Below, one piece after another: positions 1 to 8,454 of a DNA stretch of 64,000 bases (positions are counted from its first letter, which is position 1; the number at the start of each line of letters is the position of its first letter). This DNA is from Faecalibacterium sp. HTF-F (GTDB lineage: Bacteria > Bacillota > Clostridia > Oscillospirales > Ruminococcaceae). A model generated the notes under the pieces. The model saw only the letters and a program-made list of their open reading frames with translations. It was not told the DNA's origin and did no database searches. The stretch lies in NCBI RefSeq assembly GCF_023347535.1, contig NZ_CP094473.1:2480001-2544000 (forward strand), given 5' to 3'. Both the position numbers and the translations under genes were made by a program.

Positions 1-71
1 TCTGCCTTTCTGCTGTCAACGGCACCACTCAAATTCATCAAAGTTCCGAAAAAAAGCTTTCTTCTTTGTGC

Positions 72-112
72 AAAAAACCGCCCCGGCTTCCTGCTTCGGA
101 AACCGGGGCGGT
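72..112 (-). terminator. Terminator of ppdK
   Basis: A 10-bp GC-rich stem (ACCGCCCCGG paired with CCGGGGCGGT) is followed on the minus strand by a run of T. It lies about 40 bp past the ppdK stop codon. The window's first 71 bases hold nothing else I can identify. Confidence 0.9.
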
Positions 113-151
113 TCGTTTGTTTTATTGGTGCTTTTTCAAGCGCTCACGCAA

Positions 152-2818
152 TTACTTGCGGGGGTTCTTGATAGCAGCCTGAGCGGCAGCCAGACGTGCG
201 ATAGGCACACGGAAGGGAGAGCAGCTGACGTAGTCCAGACCGACATTGTGGCAGAACTCCACGCTCGTGGGGTCGCCGCCGTGCTCGCCGCAGATGCCCA
301 GACCCAGATCGGGACGGGTCTCGCGGCCGTCGTGGGCAGCCATCTTGACCAGCTTGCCGACGCCGATTTGATCCAGATGCTGGAACGGATCGCTCTCGTA
401 GATCTTGTTCTCGTAGTATGCGCCCAGGAACTTGGCAGCGTCATCACGGCTGAAGCCGAAGGTCATCTGGGTCAGGTCGTTGGTGCCGAAGCTGAAGAAC
501 TCAGCTTCCTTGGCGATCTCGCCGGCAGTCAGGGCTGCGCGGGGGATCTCGATCATGGTACCGACCTGATACTTCATCTCAACGCCTGCGGCAGCGATCA
601 GCTCATCTGCGACCTTGACCACAACGTCCTTGACGAACTTCAGCTCCTTGACCTCGCCGACCAGCGGGATCATGATGTGCGGGGTGATCACATGACCGGT
701 CTCAGCAGAGACGTTCAGAGCAGCCTTGATGACAGCGCGGGTCTGCATAGCTGCGATCTCGGGGTAGGTGACAGCCAGACGGCAGCCGCGGTGACCCATC
801 ATGGGGTTGAACTCATGCAGAGAAGTAACCACGTTCTTCAGGTCATCGAAGGTCATGCCCATATCGGCAGCCAGCTCCTTGATGTCCTCGTCCTTGGTGG
901 GCAGGAACTCGTGCAGAGGCGGATCCAGATAACGAATGGTCATCGGGCGCTCACCCATGATGCGGTACATGGCCTCGAAGTCACCCTGCTGGAACGGCTC
1001 GACCTTGGCCAGAGCAGCTTCGCGCTCTTCCACGGTACGTGCGCAGATCATCTCACGGACAGCCTTGATGCGATCCTCGGCGAAGAACATGTGCTCGGTA
1101 CGGCACAGGCCGATGCCCTCAGCACCCAGATCCACTGCCTGCTGTGCGTCGCGCGGGTTATCAGCGTTGGTCATGACCAGCAGCTGACGAGCAGCGTCTG
1201 CCCAGCCCATGAAGCGGTTGAAGTTCTTATTGCCGGTAGCGGCCACGGTAGCGACCTGCTCGCCGTAGATGTTGCCGGTGGAACCATCGATGGAGATCCA
1301 GTCGCCCTCGACGAACTTGTGGCCGTTGATCTCGAAGGTCTTTGCTTCCTCGTCGATCTTGACCTCGTTGTCATTGCCGCAGCCGGAGACACAGCAGGTA
1401 CCCATACCACGGGCAACAACAGCTGCGTGGCTGGTCATGCCGCCGCGGACGGTCAGGATGCCCTGAGAGACCTGCATGCCCACGATATCCTCGGGAGAAG
1501 TCTCCAGACGCACCAGAACGACCTTCTTCATCTTGCCGGACTTGACCATCTCCTCTGCCTCTTCAGCAGTAAAGACGATCTGACCGCAGGCAGAACCGGG
1601 AGAAGCTGCCAGACCCTTGCCGACGACCTCGGCGGCCTTCAGGGCAGCAGCGTCGAACTGGGGATGCAGCAGGGTATCCAGCTGCTTGGGCTCCACGCGC
1701 AGGACAGCTTCCTGCTCGGTGATCATACCCTCGTCCACCAGATCACATGCGATCTGCAGAGCAGCCTGTGCGGTACGCTTGCCGTTACGGGTCTGCAGCA
1801 TGTACAGGTGGCCGTCCTCGATGGTGAACTCCATATCCTGCATATCGCGGAAGTAGTTCTCCAGACGGGTTGCGATCTCAACGAACTGATCGTACACCTC
1901 AGGCATCTGATCCTTCAGGTGGCTGATGGGAGAAGGAGTGCGCACGCCTGCGACGACGTCCTCGCCCTGTGCATTGATCAGGTACTCGCCCATCAGCTTC
2001 TTAGCGCCGGTGGCGGGATCACGGGTGAATGCAACGCCGGTGCCGGAGCGGTCGCCGGAGTTGCCGAATGCCATCTGCTGAACGTTGACTGCAGTGCCCC
2101 ACTCGTAGGGGATCTCGTTCATCTTACGATAGACATTTGCACGGGGGTTGTCCCAGCTGCGGAAGACGGCCTTGACAGCCTCGATCAGCTGATCGCGGGG
2201 ATCCTGGGGGAACGGCTTGCCCTCGTTCTCTTCGTAGATCTTCTTGAAGACGCCGACCAGTTCCTTCAGGTCGTCAGCAGTCAGGTCAACGTCATTCTTG
2301 ACGCCCTTGGCTTCCTTCATCTTATCGATCTCGACCTCGAACAGGCTCTTCGGGACCATCATAACGACGTCCGCGAACATCTGCACAAAGCGACGGTAGC
2401 AGTCGTATGCAAAACGGGCGTTGCCGGTCTTCTTTGCCAGACCTTCAACAGCCTCGTCGTTCAGGCCCAGGTTCAGGATGGTGTCCATCATGCCGGGCAT
2501 GGACTGACGTGCGCCGGAACGGACGGAGACCAGCAGGGGGTTCTGGTTATCGCCGAACTTCTTGCCGGTGATCTCTTCCAGACCCTTGAGGTGCTCAAAG
2601 ATATCAGCAGTGATCTCGTCATTGATCTGACGGCCGTCTGCATAATACTGGGTGCAGGCGTCGGTGGTGATGGTGAAACCCTGCGGCACCGGCATACCGG
2701 CTGCGGTCATTTCTGCCAGACCAGCACCCTTGCCGCCCAGAGTATTCTTCATGGTGACTTTGTCGCCGCCGAAAGCATCATTGCCTTCGCTGAAGTAGTA
2801 CAGATACTTTTTGCTCAT
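152..2818 (-). CDS. ppdK: Pyruvate, phosphate dikinase
   Basis: Cytosolic enzyme that interconverts pyruvate + ATP + phosphate and phosphoenolpyruvate + AMP + pyrophosphate. In anaerobic Clostridia it serves PEP synthesis or PPi-linked glycolysis. The 888-residue protein has the N-terminal nucleotide-binding part (NTLGGKGAGLAEM near residue 25), the central phosphohistidine domain with GGMTSHAAVVARG (catalytic His about residue 464), and a C-terminal PEP/pyruvate barrel ending in GICGEHGGDP with the usual catalytic Cys. Length matches the family (about 875-890). I chose the ATG at 2818 because GGGAGG lies 8-9 bases upstream; an in-frame ATG further out has no ribosome site. It is monocistronic, with its own promoter and terminator. 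Confidence 0.97.
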   Translation of the reverse strand: MSKKYLYYFSEGNDAFGGDKVTMKNTLGGKGAGLAEMTAAGMPVPQGFTITTDACTQYYADGRQINDEITADIFEHLKGLEEITGKKFGDNQNPLLVSVRSGARQSMPGMMDTILNLGLNDEAVEGLAKKTGNARFAYDCYRRFVQMFADVVMMVPKSLFEVEIDKMKEAKGVKNDVDLTADDLKELVGVFKKIYEENEGKPFPQDPRDQLIEAVKAVFRSWDNPRANVYRKMNEIPYEWGTAVNVQQMAFGNSGDRSGTGVAFTRDPATGAKKLMGEYLINAQGEDVVAGVRTPSPISHLKDQMPEVYDQFVEIATRLENYFRDMQDMEFTIEDGHLYMLQTRNGKRTAQAALQIACDLVDEGMITEQEAVLRVEPKQLDTLLHPQFDAAALKAAEVVGKGLAASPGSACGQIVFTAEEAEEMVKSGKMKKVVLVRLETSPEDIVGMQVSQGILTVRGGMTSHAAVVARGMGTCCVSGCGNDNEVKIDEEAKTFEINGHKFVEGDWISIDGSTGNIYGEQVATVAATGNKNFNRFMGWADAARQLLVMTNADNPRDAQQAVDLGAEGIGLCRTEHMFFAEDRIKAVREMICARTVEEREAALAKVEPFQQGDFEAMYRIMGERPMTIRYLDPPLHEFLPTKDEDIKELAADMGMTFDDLKNVVTSLHEFNPMMGHRGCRLAVTYPEIAAMQTRAVIKAALNVSAETGHVITPHIMIPLVGEVKELKFVKDVVVKVADELIAAAGVEMKYQVGTMIEIPRAALTAGEIAKEAEFFSFGTNDLTQMTFGFSRDDAAKFLGAYYENKIYESDPFQHLDQIGVGKLVKMAAHDGRETRPDLGLGICGEHGGDPTSVEFCHNVGLDYVSCSPFRVPIARLAAAQAAIKNPRK

Positions 2819-2925
2819 GCGTTGTTTACCTCCCATTCGTGACTGCAGCACAGCCGCACCGCAGTCTCATCGTTTGCCTTGTCTTAAAAACTCGACCGAT
2901 GAACATTGTTTGTGAATGCTAAACT

Positions 2926-2953
2926 ATTATACCAGAAAATCCATTCCTTTCCA
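2926..2953 (-). promoter_or_regulatory. Promoter of ppdK
   Basis: On the minus strand there is a -35 TGGAAA (2948-2953), a 16-bp spacer and a perfect -10 TATAAT (2926-2931) preceded by TGG (extended -10). It sits about 110 bp upstream of the ppdK start. Confidence 0.65.
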
Positions 2954-2998
2954 CCATGCAAAATCCCGAATTTGTCTGTTATTTTTTATGCAAATCCC

Positions 2999-3027
2999 TT
3001 GAAATTTGCCAAGTTTTAAGGTAGTAT
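2999..3027 (+). promoter_or_regulatory. Putative promoter of the GlmU-type acetyltransferase
   Basis: TTGAAA (2999-3004), a 17-bp spacer and TAGTAT (3022-3027). The transcript would start near 3034 and carry a leader of about 205 nt before the coding region. Confidence 0.45.
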
Positions 3028-3033
3028 AGAATG

Positions 3034-3241
3034 GGAGAAAGTTCGAGAGGTTTTTCGTTTTCTGACGCGGTTTCCCCGCCTGTTGGATACAACTTTCTAT
3101 CCCTGTAATTTCAGCTTTTCTTTTTTGTCGGCACATATCTCCTGTTGTATCCATCTTTGGATATGGATGCAACATTTCTCCGGGCAGAAAAAGCTGGTCT
3201 GCCCGCCGGGAGAGCACCGTGCCGGAAGGGAGATCTATCGT
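3034..3241 (+). promoter_or_regulatory. Structured 5' leader, candidate cis-regulatory RNA
   Basis: The leader has two mutually exclusive pairings around one segment. GGATACAAC (3085-3093) can pair with GTTGTATCC (3144-3152). Alternatively GTTGTATCCAT (3144-3154) can pair with ATGGATGCAAC (3163-3173), 11 bp with one G-U. A third hairpin, GGGCAGA/TCTGCCC (3182-3204), sits just before the ribosome site. This resembles a switch, but I do not recognise a known riboswitch, and no T-run marks a classic attenuator. Confidence 0.4.
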
Positions 3242-4000
3242 ATGGAAAATTCTGTATCTTCTGCTGCGCTGAACGCAGCGCGTGAGCAGCTGGATGCCGC
3301 CGAAGCCGCCCGTGAGGTTATTCTGCTGCAGCATATCGCAAACGGTGTGGTCATCGACAGCCGCACCGTTCAGATCGCACCGGACGTGGTCATTGCCCCG
3401 GGTGCCGTCATTCTGGCCGGTACCATCCTGCGCGGCAGAACAGTCATCGGTGCAGGCTGCATCATCGGCCCCAACACCCTCATCGAGGACAGCATCGTAG
3501 ATGAGGGCAGCACCGTCAACGCCAGTCAGGTGTACAGCAGCCACATCGGCCCCCACAACAATATCGGTCCCTTCACCCATGTGCGGGTGAACACCGTCAC
3601 CGACTACGGCGTGCATCTGGGTGCATACGTGGAGACCAAGAACTCCAACTTTGCCCGGGGCAACACGGTGAGCCACCTGACCTACATCGGCGACAGCGAC
3701 GTGGGCAAGTACTGCAACTTCGGCTGCGGCACCGTCACCTGCAACTACGACGGCAAGGATAAGTTCCGCACCCAGATCGGCGATTACTGCTTTATCGGCT
3801 GCAACACCAATCTTGTGGCCCCGGTCAAGGTGGGCGATGGTGCCTACACCGCCGCCGGCAGCACCATCACCAAGGATGTGCCCGCACAGGCACTGGGCAT
3901 CGCCCGGGAGCGCCAGACCAATCTGGAGGGCTGGGCAGAACCCAAGATGGAAGCCTACATTGCCAAAAAGCAGAAGCTGGAAAATGAGCAGAGCAAGTAA
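3242..4000 (+). CDS. Stand-alone GlmU-type acetyltransferase (left-handed beta-helix)
   Basis: The 252-residue protein matches only the C-terminal half of GlmU, which acetylates glucosamine-1-phosphate with acetyl-CoA on the way to UDP-GlcNAc. Hexapeptide repeats run from about residue 35 to 220. The diagnostic block SHLTYIGDSDVGKYCNFGCG, then TCNYDGKDKF, then LVAPVKVGDGAYTAAGS, aligns with E. coli GlmU around its catalytic His363 (the His of SHLTYIGD here). The N-terminal uridyltransferase domain (GxGTRM type) is missing: upstream DNA is an untranslated leader. ATG at 3242 is chosen for its GGGAG ribosome site. The acetyltransferase role is likely; the partner supplying uridyl transfer is not in this window. 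Confidence 0.85.
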   Translation: MENSVSSAALNAAREQLDAAEAAREVILLQHIANGVVIDSRTVQIAPDVVIAPGAVILAGTILRGRTVIGAGCIIGPNTLIEDSIVDEGSTVNASQVYSSHIGPHNNIGPFTHVRVNTVTDYGVHLGAYVETKNSNFARGNTVSHLTYIGDSDVGKYCNFGCGTVTCNYDGKDKFRTQIGDYCFIGCNTNLVAPVKVGDGAYTAAGSTITKDVPAQALGIARERQTNLEGWAEPKMEAYIAKKQKLENEQSK

Positions 4001-4037
4001 CGCTCTGCCCTCACACTGAAGCTGCAATAATCCCTTT

Positions 4038-4071
4038 TGCCCTCCGGCCGCACGGCCCGAGGGCATTTTTT
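4038..4071 (+). terminator. Terminator after the GlmU-type gene
   Basis: TGCCCTCCGGCC pairs with GGCCCGAGGGCA (4038-4065, one mismatch) and is followed by six T. Confidence 0.9.
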
Positions 4072-4157
4072 GCTTATAATGTATATCTTTTTGCGCGCGC
4101 GTATGTTATACTTAGATGTTGTATCACACTATTATCAGGAAAAGGTATTATCATATC

Positions 4158-4736
4158 ATGAATGAAAACGATATCTGGCTCATTGCAGGGCTGGGCAACC
4201 CCGAAGCAAAATATGACGGCACCCGCCACAACGCCGGTTTTGCCGCGCTGGACGTGCTGGCCGACAAGTGGAACATCTCTGTTGGAAAGACCAAATTCCA
4301 GGGCCTGTGGGGACAGGGCGAGGTGGACGGCCACAAGGTGGTGCTGCTGAAACCCCTGACCTACATGAACCTCTCCGGCGATTCCATCGCCCCCATGGCG
4401 GGCTTTTTCAAGATCCCTGCCGACCATGTGCTGGTGCTGTGCGATGATATCACGCAGGCGCCCGGCAAGCTGCGCATCCGCCCCTCCGGTTCTGCCGGCG
4501 GGCACAACGGCCTGAAGAGCATCATCGCCCGGCTGGGCGGGGAGAACTTCCCCCGCATCCGCATCGGCATCGGCGCAAAGCCCCACCCGGACTACGACCT
4601 TGCCGCATGGGTGCTGGGCAAGTTCCCGCCGGAGGACGCCAAAGCCATCGCCGACCGCTACCCCGACCTTGAGGCCGCCGCAAAGCTCATCATGGACGGC
4701 AAGCTGAGTCTGGCACAAAGCAAGTATAACGGGTAA
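4158..4736 (+). CDS. pth: Peptidyl-tRNA hydrolase
   Basis: Cleaves peptidyl-tRNA released from stalled ribosomes, recycling tRNA. The 192-residue protein starts LIAGLGNPEAKYDGTRHNAGF, holding the family Asn (residue 14) and catalytic His (residue 24). It also has LLKPLTYMNLSG and DDITQAPGKLRIRPSGSAGGHNGLKS. ATG 4158 fits the family N-terminus; an upstream in-frame ATG would add 14 unconserved residues. A -10 like TATACT lies at 4107-4112. It is followed by an R1 repeat and mfd; the pth-mfd-PrsA/SurA-like order is a conserved Firmicutes neighbourhood. Confidence 0.96.
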   Translation: MNENDIWLIAGLGNPEAKYDGTRHNAGFAALDVLADKWNISVGKTKFQGLWGQGEVDGHKVVLLKPLTYMNLSGDSIAPMAGFFKIPADHVLVLCDDITQAPGKLRIRPSGSAGGHNGLKSIIARLGGENFPRIRIGIGAKPHPDYDLAAWVLGKFPPEDAKAIADRYPDLEAAAKLIMDGKLSLAQSKYNG

Positions 4737-4745
4737 AGCGGAACG

Positions 4746-4900
4746 AACCCTCTCAGTCGCCTGACGGCGACAGCTCCCCCGAGGGGGGAGCTTTTCCGCA
4801 TCACCCCATAAACTTTCCCTTAATAATAAACGAGATCTCTTTGTCAAAAGCTCCCCCTTTCGGGGGAGCTGGCATCGCGCCAGCGATGACTGAGAGGGTT
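4746..4900 (+). repeat. R1 repeat copy a (MITE-like, 155 bp)
   Basis: Perfect 13-bp terminal inverted repeats (AACCCTCTCAGTC at 4746-4758, GACTGAGAGGGTT at 4888-4900) enclose two strong palindromes. One is AGCTCCCCC/GGGGGGAGCT followed by TTTT; the other is its mirror, AGCTCCCCC-TTTC-GGGGGAGCT. There is no coding capacity. It fills the pth-mfd gap and ends 13 bp before the mfd ribosome site. The inner hairpins could end transcription in both directions. Confidence 0.85.
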
Positions 4901-4920
4901 TCGAGAAAGGAGGTTTTTTC

Positions 4921-7900
4921 ATGTACGAAGCCTTGCTCAAGGCCACACCGGAATATCAGAAGATCGCCGCCAGCTTTGCAAAGCCTGGCCCTGCCGCGCT
5001 GTTCGGTCTGCCGCCCGCAGGCCGTGCCCTGCTGTACGCCGCGTTGCAAAAAGACCTTGGCCGGGTGCTGTGCATCGTGACCCCCGGCGAGGCCGAGGCC
5101 ACCCACTTTGCGGACGATCTCAAGGCGTTGGGCCTTTCTGCCGCCGTGTTCCCGCCCCGGGACTTCATGCTGCGCCCGGTGGAGGGCGCGGGCCGCGAAT
5201 ACGAGTACCGCCGCCTTTCGGTGCTGGGCTCCCTTGCAGGCGGGCGGCTGAACGCGGTCTGCGTACCCGCCGAAGCGCTGTTGCAGTACACCGTGCCCCG
5301 GGATGAATTTTTAAAGAACACTCTTACCCTCAAACCCGGCATGGTGTACAACCGCGAGGGTCTTGTGGCCCGGCTGTTCGCCGCCGGGTATGTGCGGCGC
5401 AGTCAGGTGGACGGCCCGGGACAGTTCAGCGTGCGCGGCGACATCGTGGATATCTATGCGCCGGATATGCGCCAGCCCGCCCGCGTGGAATACTGGGACG
5501 ATGAGATCGATTCCATTTCCTCCTTTGACCTGCTCACTCAGCGGCGGGACAGCGCACTGGATAAAATTTATCTTTCCCCTGCCCGCGAGGTGCTGTTCGG
5601 CGACACAGCTGAGACCGCCGAGGCCCTGCGTGCCGCCATCAAGAAGGCGCGCGGCCGGCACCGCACCGCACTGGAAAAGGCCACGGAAGCCGACCTTGCT
5701 CAGCTGGACTCCGGCCTGATGCCGGAAGCTATGGATAAATACTACGGCCTGCGCTATCCGGACCCGGCCACCCTGCTGGATCATCTGGACACGCCGCTGT
5801 TCATTCTGGACGAGGTGGGCGGCATCCGGGACGCCCAGAAGGCCACCGAGTTCCGCCGCAGCGAGGAGCTGACCGGCCTGCTGGAGGAGGGCGTGCTCTG
5901 CCCCGGGCTGGATGTGCTCTACCAGACCATGGACGACCTTGCCGCTTCCGCCCAGAAGCAGAGCACCCTGCTGTGCGAGAACTTCCTGCGCGGCATGAAC
6001 GAATTCAAACTGAAAGATCTCATCAACGCCGAAGCCTTTGCCGCCCCCAACTGGAACGGCGACCTCGCTTCCCTGCGGGAGGATCTGGACCCCCTCATTG
6101 CGCAGGGCTATGCCGTTACCCTGTTCTCCGGCACCCCCAAGGGTGCCGCCGCCCTCACCCGCGACCTTGCCGACAAGGGCTACTCCGTGAGCATGAGCCG
6201 GGATGTGCGGCCCACAAAAGGCATCGTGCAGGTGCTGCCGGGTCATCTGACCGCCGGGTGCACCTTCCCGTTTGCCCATGCGGCGGTGCTGTCCAGCCGT
6301 CGGCACGGTCTGGAGGAAGAGACCGCCGCCGAGACCAAGAAGCGCAAAAAGAACAAGAACGCCCTTTCCAGCCTTTCGGACATCAAGCCTGGGGACTATG
6401 TGGTGCACCAGAGCCACGGCATCGGCATGTATGCGGGCATCCAGCGGCTGGAAGTGCAGGGCGCCACGAAAGATTACCTCAAGGTACAGTATTCCGGCTC
6501 GGACGTGCTGTACGTGCCGGTAACCCAGCTGGACCTGCTGAGCCGCTACACCGCCCCCGGCGACGAGGAAAAGGTAAAGCTGGCAAAGCTGGGCGGTGCC
6601 GAGTGGCAGCGCACCCGCGCCAAGGTGAAAAAAGCCACCGAGGAAATGGCGCAGGAGCTCATTGAGCTGTACGCCCGCCGCCGTCAGGCCACGGGCTACG
6701 CCTTCCCGCCGGACGGCGACTGGCAGCGGGACTTTGAGACCCGCTTTGACTACGACGAGACCGACGACCAGCTGAACGCCACCGCCGAGATCAAGCAGGA
6801 CATGGAAAAGGGCTGGCCCATGGACCGGCTGCTGTGTGGCGACGTAGGCGTGGGCAAGACCGAAGTGGCCCTGCGCGCCGCCTTCAAGTGCGTGATGGGC
6901 GGCAAGCAGTGTGCCATCCTTGCCCCCACCACCCTGCTGGCATGGCAGCACTACAACACCATCCTCTCCCGCATGGAAGCCTTCCCGGTGAAGGTGGAGA
7001 TGATGTCCCGCTTCCGCACCGCAAAGCAGCAGAAGGAGACCCTCCGGGGCCTGCAGTCGGGCAGTGTGGACATCGTGGTGGGCACCCACCGGCTGCTGTC
7101 CAAGGACGTGAAGTTCCACGACCTCGGCCTTGTCATCATCGATGAGGAGCAGCGCTTCGGCGTCAAGCACAAGGAAAAGCTCAAGGAGAACTTCATCGGG
7201 GTGGACATGCTCACCCTGTCGGCCACTCCCATCCCCCGCACCCTGAACATGGCCATGAGCGGCATCCGGGACCTTTCCACCATTGAACAGCCGCCCATCG
7301 AGCGGCAGCCCGTGGAGACCTTTGTGCTGGAATACAACGACGTCATCCTTGCCGAAGCCATGAAGAAGGAGCTTGCCCGGGGCGGGCAGGTGTACTACCT
7401 GCACAATCGGGTGGACAACATCGAAGCCTGCGCCGCCCATGTGAGCAAGCTGGTGCCCGGCGCACGCATCGGCATTGCCCACGGTAAGATGACCGAGGAA
7501 GAGCTGAACCCCGTGTGGCAGCATCTGCTGAACGGTGAGATCGACATTCTGGTGTGCACCACCCTCATTGAGACCGGCATCGACGTGCGCAACTGCAACA
7601 CCCTCATCATCGAGGACGCCGACCGCATGGGCCTTGCCCAGCTGTACCAGATAAGAGGCCGGGTGGGCCGCTCCGGCCGCAAAGCCTATGCCTACTTCAC
7701 CTTCCGGCGGGACAAGACCCTGACCGACATCGCCCAGAAGCGGCTCTCCGCTATCCGGGAGTTCACGGCCTTCGGCTCCGGCTTCCGCATCGCCATGCGG
7801 GATCTGCAGATCCGGGGTGCAGGCAGTCTTCTGGGCCACAGCCAGCACGGCCACATGGAGGCCGTGGGCTACGACCTCTACGTGAAGATGCTGGGGCAGG

Positions 7901-8406
7901 CCATCGCCCGGGCCAAGGGCGAACCTGTCCGGCGGGACAAGAGCGAATGCCTTGTGGACCTGCGGGTGGATGCCTTCATCCCGGAGAAGTATATCGCAGA
8001 CGGCCCGGGCCGCATTGAGGCTTATAAGCGCATTGCCGCCATCCAGACGGCAGAGGACGCCGCCGATGTGCTGGACGAGCTCATCGACCGCTACGGCGAC
8101 CCGCCGCCCTCGGTGAGCGATCTGGTGAACGTGTCACTGGTGCGCGTGCAGGCCAGCGCTGTGGGCGTGACCGAAGTGACCCAGAAAAAGGACATCCTCA
8201 CCCTGCAGCTGGAAAGTCTGGATCTGCCCATGATCCGGGGCCTGCTGGTAGCCTTCAACGGCCGTGTCACCGCCGGTGCAGGCAATCGGCCCTACCTCTC
8301 GGTCACGCTTCAGCCCGACGAAAAGCCGCTGGAGCTGCTGCAAAGCATCCTCAAGGCGATGGCAGAGATCCTGAATGGCGGAGAAAAAGCAAAAGACAGC
8401 AAATGA
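4921..8406 (+). CDS. mfd: Transcription-repair coupling factor
   Basis: ATP-driven translocase that removes RNA polymerase stalled at DNA lesions and recruits UvrA. At 1161 residues it has the normal length. It begins with a UvrB-like module. A polymerase-interaction/CarD-like domain (DIKPGDYVVHQSHGIGMYAGI, about residues 485-505) follows, then the helicase core: GDVGVGKTEVALRAAF (Walker A, about 640), IIDEEQRFGVKHKEKLK (motif II, about 740), TLSATPIPRTLNMAMSGIRD, and LYQIRGRVGRSGR (motif VI). The C-terminal TRCF domain follows. The start has a strong AAAGGAGG ribosome site. Confidence 0.98.
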   Translation: MYEALLKATPEYQKIAASFAKPGPAALFGLPPAGRALLYAALQKDLGRVLCIVTPGEAEATHFADDLKALGLSAAVFPPRDFMLRPVEGAGREYEYRRLSVLGSLAGGRLNAVCVPAEALLQYTVPRDEFLKNTLTLKPGMVYNREGLVARLFAAGYVRRSQVDGPGQFSVRGDIVDIYAPDMRQPARVEYWDDEIDSISSFDLLTQRRDSALDKIYLSPAREVLFGDTAETAEALRAAIKKARGRHRTALEKATEADLAQLDSGLMPEAMDKYYGLRYPDPATLLDHLDTPLFILDEVGGIRDAQKATEFRRSEELTGLLEEGVLCPGLDVLYQTMDDLAASAQKQSTLLCENFLRGMNEFKLKDLINAEAFAAPNWNGDLASLREDLDPLIAQGYAVTLFSGTPKGAAALTRDLADKGYSVSMSRDVRPTKGIVQVLPGHLTAGCTFPFAHAAVLSSRRHGLEEETAAETKKRKKNKNALSSLSDIKPGDYVVHQSHGIGMYAGIQRLEVQGATKDYLKVQYSGSDVLYVPVTQLDLLSRYTAPGDEEKVKLAKLGGAEWQRTRAKVKKATEEMAQELIELYARRRQATGYAFPPDGDWQRDFETRFDYDETDDQLNATAEIKQDMEKGWPMDRLLCGDVGVGKTEVALRAAFKCVMGGKQCAILAPTTLLAWQHYNTILSRMEAFPVKVEMMSRFRTAKQQKETLRGLQSGSVDIVVGTHRLLSKDVKFHDLGLVIIDEEQRFGVKHKEKLKENFIGVDMLTLSATPIPRTLNMAMSGIRDLSTIEQPPIERQPVETFVLEYNDVILAEAMKKELARGGQVYYLHNRVDNIEACAAHVSKLVPGARIGIAHGKMTEEELNPVWQHLLNGEIDILVCTTLIETGIDVRNCNTLIIEDADRMGLAQLYQIRGRVGRSGRKAYAYFTFRRDKTLTDIAQKRLSAIREFTAFGSGFRIAMRDLQIRGAGSLLGHSQHGHMEAVGYDLYVKMLGQAIARAKGEPVRRDKSECLVDLRVDAFIPEKYIADGPGRIEAYKRIAAIQTAEDAADVLDELIDRYGDPPPSVSDLVNVSLVRVQASAVGVTEVTQKKDILTLQLESLDLPMIRGLLVAFNGRVTAGAGNRPYLSVTLQPDEKPLELLQSILKAMAEILNGGEKAKDSK

Positions 8407-8454
8407 TCTGCAGCGTCCTCGCCTATCAATTATCAAATACTAGGAGCAACAACC

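Noticed and set aside
68..2842. 924-codon open frame on the plus strand over ppdK
   Set aside because: Mirror frame of a highly biased GC-rich gene; no family motifs, no ribosome site, and the minus frame is certain ppdK.
3034..3241. glmS ribozyme or T-box before the GlmU-type gene
   Set aside because: Neither the glmS core nor a T-box sequence could be found; the leader is described only as a candidate switch.
4746..4900. R1 as a complete insertion sequence
   Set aside because: Far too short and without a transposase; at most a non-autonomous element.
5311..7854. 847-codon open frame antisense to mfd
   Set aside because: Shadow frame; the His/Gly/Val-rich composition is typical of antisense frames, and mfd is unambiguous.
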